Shown in pieces: positions 33,536-44,292 of a DNA stretch of 64,000 bases. This stretch comes from Takakia lepidozioides (taxonomy: Eukaryota > Streptophyta > Takakiopsida > Takakiales > Takakiaceae), in contig CM060731.1 of the NCBI GenBank assembly GCA_030704615.1, positions 85,044,756-85,108,755 of the forward strand, in the 5' to 3' direction. A program made the translations under genes and the position numbers. Below the pieces are notes generated by a model, which was not told the DNA's origin, did no database searches, and saw only the letters and a program-made list of their open reading frames with translations. Each line of letters starts with the position of its first letter. Positions within the stretch are counted from its first letter, which is position 1.

Positions 33536-33779
33536 AGCACAAACGTCTACCTTGGAGCACGGAGTGATTTTTTAAAACATCCTTCACGATGGTGGGACAA
33601 CCACAATCGCAAGGTGTGACTTTTTCTTAATGTACCATGTGAAGAAGTTTTTCCATCGTGCAGATGTGGGCTCTTGGCTCTTCCTGTTAGTACCATGATT
33701 TTGTATAATTCCTAATGTTTACAAAGTTCTTGGGAGAGTCAGCTTGGTCTTAGCAGGCCGTGTTTCAATCTATGCCTGC

Positions 33780-34440
33780 TCAGCTGCACCGTGGTGGTTC
33801 TCACAGACCAATCCGACATTACCTGACTACAGACACAAGCAGCACACACAAGAGGTCCTTTTGGGTTGATGGTCGGTCAAATCCTCCATGGATCATGACA
33901 CAAGGTCAAGGACAATGTGGTGAGGGCACCTTCTTCTTCGACCTATTTCGGCTTGTTCCATTCAGATCCAGGGTGCACTCCAGATTCACTGCGCACAGCT
34001 GCATTGGGGAATGCCCTATCAGGTATCCGTCAACTTACTCCAGGGGTTCGAATGTGGGAACTGGTGAAAATGATCTAACATTTGTGCCATGAATCTCACC
34101 CACATCCACTGGGCTGATTGTTGTGAAAGTCCATGCGTAGACTAGAATCAACATGTTCAATGTTGAGATGCCCCCGAGTTTCCTGTCACCAACTAGCATA
34201 CCTGGCAATCTGAGTGGCCTGTAATGACCAATAGAATCCATTGTTCAGCATTTGAAAGGAGAGGCATCCATCTCTGTGGCCCACAATTCCACTAGAAAAT
34301 GCTCTACTACTTTCAACAATTCACTGAGCTTCCAGCCAATCATGATAGGAGGGATACAAATTGCTCACATATACAGGGGCTCAGATGGTCCAGGGCTGGC
34401 TTCATATGCGCTGAACTCTAAGCCAAATTACTTGGGGTAA
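33780..34440. repeat. Low-copy local repeat with no recognised gene
   Basis: 33,860-33,965 (GATGGTCGGTCAAATCCTCC, then GGGCACCTTCTTCTTCGACC) recurs at 39,628-39,725, and its second half also at 39,120-39,180. Around it are short open frames on both strands with no recognised product. The sequence TCAGATGGTCCAGGGCTGGC appears at 34,382 and, nearly the same, at 34,477. Confidence 0.55.
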
Positions 34441-34974
34441 AATTCTTATATATAGAGGTCACATTGGAGGGTTGCAGATGGTCCAGGGCTGGCTACTCCA
34501 CCCGCAGTCTCTACAATTGCCCACTTCGTCATCTCACTTCCACCTCTGTCTCTGTCATTCTTAACTCCCTCCTGACCCTCACAGCTACCTGAAGACAATA
34601 TTCAAGTTTTGACTCACTGTCCTGGGTACTCTGACCAGACACCCTCTTCAAATCCATTCAAGGATAAACTTGTGCATGTACCTTTGTTTACCAACTTTGA
34701 ATATCTCGAGGCTGAGCCAAAGCTCAGCCCCCTTCACACTCCAGTAGTGGGACTTACTTTGATAGAGCAATTCGTTTAGGCCTTCCAGATTTCCTCTAGA
34801 AAGCCCTTCTTACAAGCATGAATCTGCAGTGTAAGAGCTGCCCAACAATTAGAACCCTGACATGGCTGCCAGAGCTTGTGGGTTAGACTCCAGACTTGCA
34901 TCCTTTATGCTCCCACATTTTGCATGTGTCCCCAAGGGTATTTTCTAAATTAATATATGGAGCAATCCCAACTC

Positions 34975-35480
34975 TTATATTGTCCGCATGGACCTGCTTG
35001 CCTCTTTCCAGGGCTTGTACACACTGGCACATGCATTGAGAGCACAAATGAATGTGACCCTGTCCGGGGTCACCCATTCCCATTGCATTTGCTCATAGAT
35101 TTTTAAGGCCTCATTGGGATGCCCATGTTTCACACATCCTGCCATCAGCATTGTCCAAGTGACTGTATCTCGGTCAGGCATCTCCTCAAACATTTGTTGG
35201 GCATCCACCATGCTCCGACACTTGGCATACATGTTGACAAGGGTGTTGCCGACAAAGGTGTTTGGCTTGAATCCACTTTGGATAATGTGGGCATGCACCT
35301 ACTTTCCCTCTGCCAGGGTTTTCATGTTGATGCATCTTTGTAAGAGACAGATATATATATTGTAGTCTGCCCGGATGCCTCCTTGGTCTAGAATGTGCAA
35401 CACCTCTTTCATTTTTCCCTGCTTACACAGTGCCGACACAATCTCATGCCTGCCAGACAAATTGTTGACTTCCTGTCTTG
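34975..35480 (-). pseudogene. PPR fragment 2 (N-terminal part, minus strand)
   Basis: Reads SALCKQGKMKEVLHILDQGG, IYICLLQRCINMKTLAEGK, then after a TAG VHAHIIQSGFKPNTFVGNTL, VNMYAKCRSMVDAQQMFEEM, RDTVTWTMLMAGCVKHGHPN and VTPDRVTFICALNAC. These are the leader and first P-L-S repeats of a plant organellar PPR protein. The TAG sits where the paralogue at 39.9 kb has CAG (GKQVHVHII). The frame ends in non-PPR sequence at about 34,975. Confidence 0.88.
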
Positions 35481-36165
35481 GCCCTTTATTGTAGAAGTGG
35501 TTATAGTGGATTTGCCACACCAGCTGCCTATTTGATGTCCAACAAACAGTTGTATCCAATGCAAACCTGGCACCCTGCATGACTAAACTTCCAGTTGAAA
35601 GCATTGTGTTCAAAATATCTACAAACTTCAAAATATTTCAAAAGGATAGGCCTTTCAAATTTTCTAACAGGGTACATACTTCCTGGATTGATTATCTGCA
35701 ATTGACTCTTTAACATATTTGTCTTGCTCATTTTAACTTGAGGATGGTGCTCATTCTGCATCTTGCTTTCCCTTTTGGTGAGTTCCTGAGAAGTTCTGAG
35801 CTTCACACTGTCCTGGTAATCCAGGCCCATTTGGCCCTGCATGACAGATGGGACCACAACGGAAGAGGGCAACTCCTTAGTTTCTTGCGAGAGTGGCAGC
35901 AATATTCCCACTGCCAGTTCTGTTCTGTTCTGTTGTGGTCTTCGTCATAGCATCTCTCCGTTTTGGTTTTACATTATAGTCTTATGCCCATGTAGCTCTC
36001 CTAGTAAGCTAATAAGCTTAACCTACTTACGAAGGGCATAGCTCTATTCCAGAGTTTGTTGAGCCTATCACAGGCTGTCATTGTCAGCTGCTAGCAGCAA
36101 GGCAAGGATGTATGCATGATTTGTGCAGAGGCATGGATAGCTGAAGGAGTAGGGATAGAGTGTGG

Positions 36166-36270
36166 GTCCAGATTCATCCAAGGGGACCGGACTTGAAGCT
36201 CCAGATTACCTATGATTCCCTGTGGATCAATAGCTACAAGGAACCTACATGGGTAGATGGTCAACTAAAA
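36166..36270 (+). repeat. Duplicated segment near PPR fragments, copy 1
   Basis: GGTCCAGATTCATCCAAGGG through CCTACATGGGTAGATGGTCA recurs at 39,374-39,478 with a few substitutions. Each copy lies within about 300 bp upstream of a PPR fragment on the plus strand, consistent with duplicated upstream sequence or an exon remnant. Confidence 0.7.
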
Positions 36271-36289
36271 GCACATTTGTTTGCATTTG

Positions 36290-37932
36290 CAGTGTGTGTG
36301 CAAGCCTGGCAGCCCTGGAAAAGTGGAAAGAGGTCCATGGTGACATCGTCAAATCTGGAATTGTACCAGATGTCATTCTGAACACTGCCCAACGCGATGC
36401 TTGCAGGGGATACACAGCAGGGGCGCGGGATGGAGGTTTTGGAGACCTATGAGCAAATGATGTGCGAAGGGGTGAAGCCCGACCACATCACGTTTGTGTG
36501 TGTTTGCAGTGCGTGTGCAAGCCTGGCTATCTGGAAAATGGCAAAGAGGTCCACGGTTGCATCGTCAAAGCTGGAATTGTACCAGATGTCATCCTGAACA
36601 CTACCCTGGTGGACATGTATGCCAAATGTGGGAGCATTGAGGATGTGGAGGGAGTTTTCCACACTATGGATGAACGAGATTTTGTGTCGTGGAATGCCAT
36701 GCTTGCAGGGTATGCACAGCAGGGGCGTGTGATGGAGGCCTTGGAGACCTATGAGCAAATGATGTGCGAAGGGGTAAAACCCGACCACATCACGTTTGTG
36801 TGCGTTTGCAATGCGTGTGCAAGCCTGGCAGCCCTGGCAAAGGGCAAAGAGGTGCATGGTTGCATCGCCAAAGCTGGAATTGTACCAGATGTGATTCTGA
36901 ACAATACCCTCGTAGACATGTATGCCAAATGTGGGAGCATTGAGGATGTGGAGGGAGTGTTCAACAGTATGGTTGAACGAGATTTGGAACGCCATGCTTG
37001 TAGGATATGCACAGCAAGGGCACGGGATGGAGGCCTGGGGGAAGGGGTGAAGCCCGACCACATCACGTTTGTGTGCGTTTGCAATGTGTGTGCAAGCCTG
37101 GCAGCCCTAGAAAGGGCAAAGAGGTGCATGGTGACATCACCAAAGCTGGAATTCTACCAAATGTCATTCTGGACGCTGCCCTGGTGGACATGTATGCAAA
37201 ATGTGGGTGCGATGAGGATGCAAAGGGAGTATTTGACAATATGGCTGAATGAAATGTGGTGTCCTGGAATGCGATGATCGCAGGATATGCCCAGCATGGT
37301 TGTCATAGGGAGGTCCTGCAACTATTTGGAGGAATGCAAAAGAAAGGCTTGAAGCCGGACAATATCACCTTTATATGTGTTCTCGCTGCATGCAGCCACA
37401 CGGGCCTACTGAATGAAGGAAGACGCTACTTCGATTCCCTGAGTCAAGATCATGGTGTCACTCCGACATGATACTGCAATGGTGAGAAGAATGATCAAGG
37501 TCAGAGGGGTTAGAAAGGAGCCACGATCCAGGTCGCTGCTGCATTGAGGTTGGCAACAGGGTGCACACCTTCGTTGTAGATGTCAAGTTGCATCCCAGAA
37601 TTAAGGAAATCCATGCTGAGCTGAGAAGATTGTCTGGGCAGATGAAGGAGGCGGGGTATGTGCTTGACATGCACTTTGTATTGCGTGATGTAGGGGAGGA
37701 GAAAAAGGAATTTTCTCTTTGCCACCACAGTGAGAAGCTGGCCATTGGTTTTGGGCTGATTAGCACGACCCCTAGGACACCTCTCCGTCTCATCAAGAAT
37801 CTTTGAGTGTGTGATGACTGCCACACCTCCACCAAATACATCTCAAAGATTGTTGGCAAGCAATTGTTGTACGGACGCTAACCACTTCACCACTTTGAAG
37901 ATGGGATTTGTTCTTGTGGTGATTACTGGTGA
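36290..37932 (+). pseudogene. PPR-DYW gene remnant (C-terminal part)
   Basis: Several PLS repeats (GKEVHGCIVKAGIVPDVI, LVDMYAKCGSIEDVEGVF, FVSWNAMLAGYAQQG, ALETYEQMMCEGVKPDHITF) with near-identical DNA between repeats ~303 bp apart, then WNAMIAGYAQHG and AACSHTGLLNEGRRYFDSL. The E/DYW part follows: EIHAELRRLSGQMKEAGYVL, CHHSEKLAIGFGLIS, CDDCHTSTKYISKIVGKQ, and CSCGDYW with a stop at 37,930-37,932. DYW proteins are organellar C-to-U (or U-to-C) RNA-editing factors. At least five frame shifts and a TGA at 37,251 (in the ...MAE*NVVSWN frame) disable it. The deaminase residues HSE and CDDC are still visible. The N-terminal repeats are missing. Confidence 0.92.
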
Positions 37933-38920
37933 AAGGATGTTTTCTTCGAAAGATGCAAGTGTCTTGCTTCATTCATTGACCTGTGTAGCTACTCAGACCA
38001 TCCACCATTTCCTGATAATATTGACCATCATGTACTGTTCAGTGCATTTCCTGTGGCATATCTACAGGAAATGATGATGGGGTCTACCCGGCATAGGTGG
38101 GAAGTCAGCCCATAAATGCACTTGACTGAAGGGGTGATTTTTGAGTGATTCTGGTGACAGGGGATGGAAATCAAGAGTGTTGTCCTAATTTTGGGTTTGG
38201 GTGGTGGAGCTTCTCCAAGGCTTGAAGATGGAAGTGAATACAAATTTTAATGAGCTTGATGAGAGGCGCTGCCCTGTGCACAAGTTTGTTCAGCATCTTA
38301 AATTTGGACATGTTTGTTTGTTTCTCGTGATGTGTCTTTGGATGGAGCCCTTGTCGAACTTGCATGAATATTGTCAAAAGCTAGCCTTAACCCACCAAGA
38401 TCCAATCCCATGGTGGCTGCTTGAAAGTTCATATAGTGATTTAAGGGTATTTGGGTATGTTGTTAATGATTGATGCGGCTTGACTCCCTCACACTATAAG
38501 ATCGGTTTGTGCAGTGAGGTCTTTTTCTCTTGCCTCCAGTAACCGCCCAACATCCCAAAAACGAAGCTTTTGGTCCGTCATGTTGGTTCATTTAATATCA
38601 ATGAGATTATACCCAACTAAGGGATAACTAATGTGAATAATGAGAGGAAGATATACTTACTGCTCCTCTTTGTGGATCTACTGGTTTTTCTCTTTATCTC
38701 TCTCCCTCGTCCAACTTGTGACTTCAGTTTTTGTTCCTACAGGTGCTGCAGCATTTGTTGATGCATAGTCCTCCAGAACAAGCTCTGATTTTGATTCCGA
38801 AAAACAATGAAATATGGGATGTATGTAACACCATGGGGATGACCCACCCCTTTTTGTGAAAAATTAAACGCAGTTCTCAGAATTCGTCGCTAGTAGTGCG
38901 GAGCAACGCGAAGCCCTAGT
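37933..38920. other. Intergenic stretch
   Basis: No supported gene. A frame at 38,201-38,473 ends SSYSDLRVFGYVVND, faintly like a Ty1/copia integrase tail, but too weak to call. AT-rich to 38,880. Confidence 0.4.
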
Positions 38921-39065
38921 TCTAGCGACGACCGAAGGTCGGAAGCTAGTTTAGCGTAGAGCAAATATAGGGTACCATAGTGCCTCATCATCGTCGCCAC
39001 GTCATCGTCACCACGTTTCGTCGTCTTCAATTTTCGTCAGACCTGCCCGTATTGTCCAAAAATGT
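38921..39065 (+). repeat. Duplicated PPR-flanking block, copy 2
   Basis: Second copy of the 33,051 block: TCTAGCGACGACCGAAGGTC, GTTTAGCGTAGAGC, CGTCGCCACGTCATCG, CTGCCCGTATTGTCC. Same orientation as copy 1, followed about 700 bp later by PPR fragment 4. Confidence 0.75.
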
Positions 39066-39373
39066 CTTTGCAAAAGGATGACGATACCCGGCATCCTTGA
39101 GCACGGAGGGGTTTCACGCAATGTGGTGAGGGCACCTTCTTCTTTGACCTATTTCAGCCTGTTTTGCCTCTCATCAGGCTCGGCCCTGAGATGCATGTTA
39201 TCAGAGTCGTCCCTAAATTATGCTGAATTCTGCAAGTTAGCTCGTTGGTGGATCTATGGTGGTTGTGGAGTGATTTTGACATGTTACTGCCAATGTGACA
39301 ACAGGAAAGTATCGAAAAAACAGATAACAGAGACGAGGAGTATCCAAATTCAACATGAAAGTATCCAGAAACA

Positions 39374-39725
39374 GGTCCAGATTCATCCAAGAGGGCCGGA
39401 TTTCAAGCTCTAGATTACCTGTGATTCCCTGTGGAAGGATGGCTACAAGAAACCTACATGGGTAGATGGTCAACTGGAAGCCGAAGCAGCAGCGGCACAA
39501 TTAATAAAATCAGGCACTGCTAGTCAAGGCATTCTTCAACACATTTCACCCTGTTTTTCCCTCTTATCAGAGTAGCAGAGGCAATTGAGCATAGGAACTA
39601 GTGTGATAAGTTGAGTTGGGTGTTTCATGGTCGGTCAAATCCTCCATGGGTCATGACATAAGGTCAAGGACAGGGCACCTTCTTCTTCGACCTATTTCAG
39701 CCTGTTTTGCCCTCTCATCAGGCAC
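39374..39725 (+). repeat. Duplicated segments near PPR fragments, second copies
   Basis: Contains the partner of 36,166-36,270 (39,374-39,478) and the partner of 33,860-33,965 (39,628-39,725). Both in the same orientation as their partners. Their order here differs from that around fragments 1 and 3, so duplication was followed by rearrangement. Confidence 0.65.
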
Positions 39726-39759
39726 CTCAACCATGACCACAGCCTCTGGAAGAGGATCA

Positions 39760-40160
39760 AGAGAGGGAGTTCATAATGCCTCTTCTGGCACTTCTGGGCA
39801 TGTGAAGATGCTCTGTGAGGCAGGCAGACTGAAAGAGGCTCTACAGACTTTAAACCAAGGAGGCATTTCAGCAGATTCAGATACGTATGTCTGTCTCTTG
39901 CATAAGTGCATCAAGATGAAAGGCCTTGAAGCTGGAAAGCAGGTGCACGTCCACATTATCCAAAGTGGATTTAGCCAAAAGTTTTTCTACTCAACACCCT
40001 TGTCAACATGTATGTTAAGCGCGGGAGCATCATGGATGCTTACCAAGTGTTCAAGAGAATGCCTCAACCATCTTTGATCACGTGGAATATAATGTTGGCA
40101 GGATTTACCAAGCATGGGTGTGGTACGAATGCTTTGGAGACCTATGAGCAAATGAGGTAG
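39760..40160 (+). pseudogene. PPR fragment 4 (N-terminal part)
   Basis: Reads SGHVKMLCEAGRLKEALQTL, DTYVCLLHKCIKMKGLEAGK, QVHVHIIQSGF, then after a one-base shift near 39,985 NTLVNMYVKRGSIMDAYQVF and SLITWNIMLAGFTKHG, ending ALETYEQMR and a TAG at 40,158-40,160. This is the leader and first repeats of the same PPR family as fragment 2, stopping where fragment 3-type repeats would begin. Confidence 0.85.
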
Positions 40161-40672
40161 CCTATACTATATGTGCACACAAATGCATACATATGTAGGA
40201 ATATATGCGTGCATACAAATTTTAGATATGCATAGGATCAATTTTATATGCACAACACTTAAATAAGGGTACCCAAAAAACAAAAAACAAAATGTGATTC
40301 ATCTAATCTTAGGGTCCATAGTCAAAATATCAACAGGATGGAATAAGAATATTCTATATAGAATATTCCATATTCATTGTGTTATTATTCCACATGGGTG
40401 AGTGTAGGAATGGGAGAGGAAGATGTTGCTTTTGTGGCTTTCCAACATGAGAAAAAAGGTCAAAAAATTAAAAAGTGACGAGGCGCGGCTCCTTGTTAGA
40501 TACAAATGGTGAAGGTACGGGCTCTTCCAATGGTGGGAGTCTAGTTTGAAGTTCAGAATGGAGCAATGCTCAAGGAATGCTAGGGAGCTTGACAATGTAA
40601 TGGAGATGGTCCGCTTGCGCATTTGGGTAGTATATGGCGATGGCCTGCAAGGGAATTCAATTTTACAAAAAA

Positions 40673-40745
40673 GACTATTGATTGGTAATCGAACCCGCAA
40701 TCTCATAACTTAAAAAACACAATCCTTACCAAACCACCACCCATT
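40673..40745 (-). mobile_element. tRNA-derived SINE-like head
   Basis: On the minus strand TGGTTTGGTAAGG resembles a Pol III box A, and GCGGGTTCGATTACC, about 35 nt later, a box B (GGTTCGANTCC). It does not fold as a full tRNA, so a SINE head or tRNA relic is likelier than a tRNA gene. Confidence 0.4.
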
Positions 40746-40824
40746 TAATCTTGTTACATAGGTTTTGGAGTATCTATATATCTATCTTCTGAAACATTTT
40801 TATTTTACAGAAACATAATGTCCA

Positions 40825-40890
40825 CCAGAGATGGAACCCACAACCTATCGGGTATCAAGCATAGTTCATACCACTATACTACCCATTCAG
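40825..40890 (-). mobile_element. Second tRNA-derived SINE-like head
   Basis: On the minus strand GGGTAGTATAGTGGTATG (box A, as in tRNA-Asp/Gly types) is followed by GGTTGTGGGTTCCA (degenerate box B). Same strand as and about 150 bp from the previous one. No matching acceptor stem, so not a functional tRNA. Confidence 0.4.
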
Positions 40891-41145
40891 ACTTGAAACA
40901 CTAATGAAATGAAACACTAATGAGATAAAGATAGTCACCTTGTGTGTACATAACATACCATAATACTCATAAGGGTTGATCTTACTAATATGATGAAATT
41001 TGATAGCGCTGAAGTGCATGTCGGACTCGCATTCTGGTAAAGGGATCTATGTACAAACTATTACATAGATAAATCAAATGAGAGGAAGATAACATGAAAT
41101 CTGATTTCAACACCATGTCATTTGCCCCATTTGTTTTACCTTACA
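40891..41145. other. Non-coding stretch
   Basis: AT-rich, no gene or repeat seen, apart from the near-duplicated phrase AAACACTAATGA(A/G)AT at 40,898-40,925. Confidence 0.35.
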
Positions 41146-42168
41146 CTAGAGAGAAAGACATGTATCATAAAAAATAACCAAATGCAGTTTAAGTTCTTGG
41201 AGAAACCCCTCTCCAAGGGTTGGATCAGCAATAGGAAGCAACTTCACAAGCTGACTCTTGTGTTGCTCCCTTTCTTTCAATCCAGCCTGTCTCATTGTAT
41301 CTTCAAGGCCCTCCTGACTCTTTGGCCCCTCAGCAAGTTTGTAAGCTTCCCCCGCCATGCGTTGGGCCTCAACAATATCATGCTGCCAAAAGAACCAAAA
41401 CAGTTCATAACATGAACCAGAGGTGAATCTTGTCTATGGATGCAAAGAATGAAACTTGGTTAAGACATGATGTTACCTTATACAAAATCTCTGTCATTGC
41501 ATGGACTGTCAGGTTATACCAAGTCTTTCCTGCTTTCTTGATGCATTTGTCGTATTGCTCTTTCCTCAATACATTCTTCCATTCAGAGACGGGTGTAAGG
41601 CCAATCATATTGACCTTGCAAACCAAGTGCACAAATTTGGATGTAACATGTGCCCTCTCTGTTGCCCTGCACATACGAAATGTGATCATTAGAAAGAAGA
41701 TGTGTATATGTACATCCATTGAGCAAGAAGATGACAACATTGAACATGAAAGTAAATGAAGAATAGAAAGGAAACTCACACATTCACTCCATCCATGATG
41801 GACCTAAGGGAACCACGATTTTCAATGTCCGCATTGAGCACCCAACTTGTCACACAGACATGTCTTGACAAGTTGGCCCCATGAACTTCATTGATATAGG
41901 GATACCATGCCTGAAGCCTCTGATTCCCATCCCAGACATGAAACATCTTCCCCCGAAGATGATGCAACTTTGGCTTGGACTCAAGATACTTCTCAAACTC
42001 ATCATTGACTGTTTTCTAATGACTATCCCATGTAGAGATGATATCAGGACCCACATCTATAGTAGATCCATCAATCCCCATGGGGAAAGGGCCAAGGCAA
42101 GCTACGGATGTACTAGGGCCTATCTTGCTGGGCAAGTCAGAAGTGCAGTCAGAATTGCAAACGTGTAG
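41146..42168 (-). pseudogene. Truncated ParB-like gene copy, related to the 8.4-kb gene
   Basis: Three exons on the minus strand: 42168-41780, 41666-41477 and 41382-41146, with GT/AG junctions at the same positions and phases as exons 2-4 of the 8.4-kb gene. They read GPDIISTWDSH, GKMFHVWDGNQRLQAWYPYI, SKFVHLVCKVN, WKNVLRKEQYDKCIKKAGKT, then IADPTLGEGFLQELK. A TAG at about 42,016 stands where the paralogue has TGG (WDPIW against WDSH-stop). After QELK the frame runs into unrelated codons and stops at 41,146; linker and methyltransferase are absent. A possible further upstream exon (AAAGTGLHFLRVYSEAGLQ) lies at about 42,295-42,370. Either a decayed duplicate or a stand-alone ParB-like relative. 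Confidence 0.72.
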
Positions 42169-42414
42169 CTGCAAAAACAGAAATTTTGAGGTGAGGCAGC
42201 CAATCTCCTTGTAGACCGAACACCGTAAAGTATGGAAAAGGACATAGATGGACAGGATTGCTCAGTCGTTAGAATGGGAAATGTCATACTTGCAAGCCAG
42301 CTTCAGAGTAAACTCGAAGAAAATGAAGACCAGTACCCGCTGCAGCCCAACCATTGCCAATTGCCACTGCCTTGACGGGCCTCTTCAATAGGAAACCGCA
42401 TCGACCGCTGCATG

Positions 42415-42562
42415 AGGGTCTTAGGGCCTGAGGTCATGTAGCCTAGGGTTTAGGGCCTAAGGTCATGTAGCCTAGGGTCTTAGGACCTGAGGTCATGTAG
42501 CCTAGGGTCTTAGGGCCTGAGGTCATGTGGCCTAAGGTTCTAGGGCCTTGGATCATGTGTAC
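42415..42562. repeat. ~30-bp tandem repeat, 5 copies
   Basis: The unit AGGGTCTTAGGGCCTGAGG plus TCATGTAGCCT is repeated four times with few changes and once degenerately, ending exactly at the outer edge of the long inverted repeat arm. A degenerate counterpart (GGCCTAGG, CTTGAGGTCC, GAGGTCACGTGGC) follows the right arm at 46,462-46,540. Confidence 0.82.
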
Positions 42563-42898
42563 GGAATACCAAAAAGGCCATGCTTTCCACTCACCCTATG
42601 CCCGTTGGCCAGATTCCAAAATTGCCTCTTTTATGCTTACGCTCCTGCGGTGGCTATGGCATCTTTATCCTACGCCAGTAATCTTCCTTGTGCAAGGAAT
42701 CCAAAATCCCACGCAAGGAATCTTTCCTGCGCAAAGAATCTAAAACCCCGAGCAAGGAATCTTGAACTCCGCGTTAGCAACCGTATATCCTGCACGTATA
42801 ATCTTTTATCCATACATGCTCACATATACATACGTTGTGGCTTGGATTTGGCTCGGTTAGCACATTAGGGTTGGCAGACAGGTTTGGGCGATCGTCTT
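42554..42898 (+). repeat. Left arm of a ~340-bp inverted repeat
   Basis: Reverse-complement match to 46,130-46,464: begins GGAATACCAAAAAGGCCATG and ends CAGACAGGTTTGGGCGATCG. Contains an internal reiteration of the word GCAAGGAATC with ~22-bp spacing. Together the arms bound a 3.9-kb segment. Confidence 0.85.
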
Positions 42899-44292
42899 GG
42901 GATGTATATTTGCATAACCAATCCGATGAGGGCCATGACATTCATTCCAAGTATCCTTAATTCTAATCGATGGAATTAAATATATCTTGATCATTGTTTT
43001 CGAAGTAGACCATCTCGACACAAAAAAGAGGTTGTGCTTTCAGATCTCTAGATAATCACATACTGCGAAGTGGGGCGCGTTGATTATGTATGATTTGAAC
43101 TGTCTCGAGAGATGTAACACTGATCATGTTTTGAGATCTCTGAGACACACAAGACAGGAAGATGGCACTATGCAAAACTGATTCTCTTTGGGAATCTTAT
43201 GTTGATGTCCCCCTCACATATAACAGCATGACTTCCTCTGCAGTGGTGGGTGGCAGGATCAAGTCATATGGAGAGAAATAATTTACAAACAAAATAGGTT
43301 CGAATCAACCAACATCACTGAGCTGCAGTTCAAAGGGCCTCCAGCACATTAGCACGTCTAATACAACCCTTTCTTCTTCCAAACTGTGACAAGAATCATA
43401 TCTGATCAACTCCTTTACAGCTTAGCTCTTGATGGAACCATATTCACACAATTTACACCACCTTTTGTACAAAAGAGGAACCATAGTCTCTGCCGCTGCT
43501 AACTACAAAAGTCAGTGACTATTTCTGGATCAACCAACTCTAAAATGCACAGCACCGGTTATCACATCCGGTCCACCCAGCCACCACGCCGTGCCTAATT
43601 CCTGCATCCAGTTCTATCAAACCCTAGTGTCCTCCAGGCCATCATCCCCAATCGTCTTCTCCCCTGTTCGTGCCTGCCGGAACCGTTTTTCTTCCTTCGT
43701 GTACAGGTGACCTTCCCCACCCGTTGACCTCCTTGACAGGTGATCAGTACTTAAAGCTGGCAGTTTCCTCTCCAAGCCTTCACGTGACACTGCTCCAGCT
43801 TTCCCCCACCTGTCATTCACCCCACCCCATGGTCTTTTCCACCCAGAAGCCATTCAGACTTGTTGCATAGAGTGCCATAATAACGTCAAACACTGTCATG
43901 AGGGGGAGAGAGAAAAGATCCACATAGTGACTGTGCAACTAATCAATATTGTGGGCTTATCTACAAATTGTCTTCCATTTCCTCCCACATATGTGGATCG
44001 TCTTCCCAAGAGTAGATGGGAAGAGGATGTAATGCACCCTTTTGTGTGCAAACACAGCGTTTGATTATAAGAGTGCGGACTCCTCAACCTCATCGTCCTT
44101 CATGTATTTTTTTTTGCACTGTTGCGGACGTGCCAAACTGCATCATCAAGGCAAACATGATAGAACACAAGGTCTTGCAAATGACATCTTTCTATACCTC
44201 CAAACTACATAATTTGGTATATGAGGGAATGAATACACAAAAGTTGCATCATAGCAGTCGACTGGTAAAATTGCATGTGCCCATACGGTGTC
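42899..44292. other. Interior of the inverted-repeat unit, left part
   Basis: No supported gene. 43,560-43,870 is pyrimidine-rich with open frames on both strands that look like compositional artefacts. Confidence 0.35.

Noticed and set aside
38201-38473. Ty1/copia integrase remnant (SSYSDLRVFGYVVND)
   Set aside because: Only about ten residues resemble the family and no other copia motif is nearby.
40825-40890. Functional tRNA gene on the minus strand
   Set aside because: Box A and B-like words are present, but acceptor and anticodon stems do not pair; called a SINE-like relic instead.
43617-43870. Overlapping frames on both strands at 43.6-43.9 kb
   Set aside because: Composition-driven in a pyrimidine-rich tract; no recognisable product.
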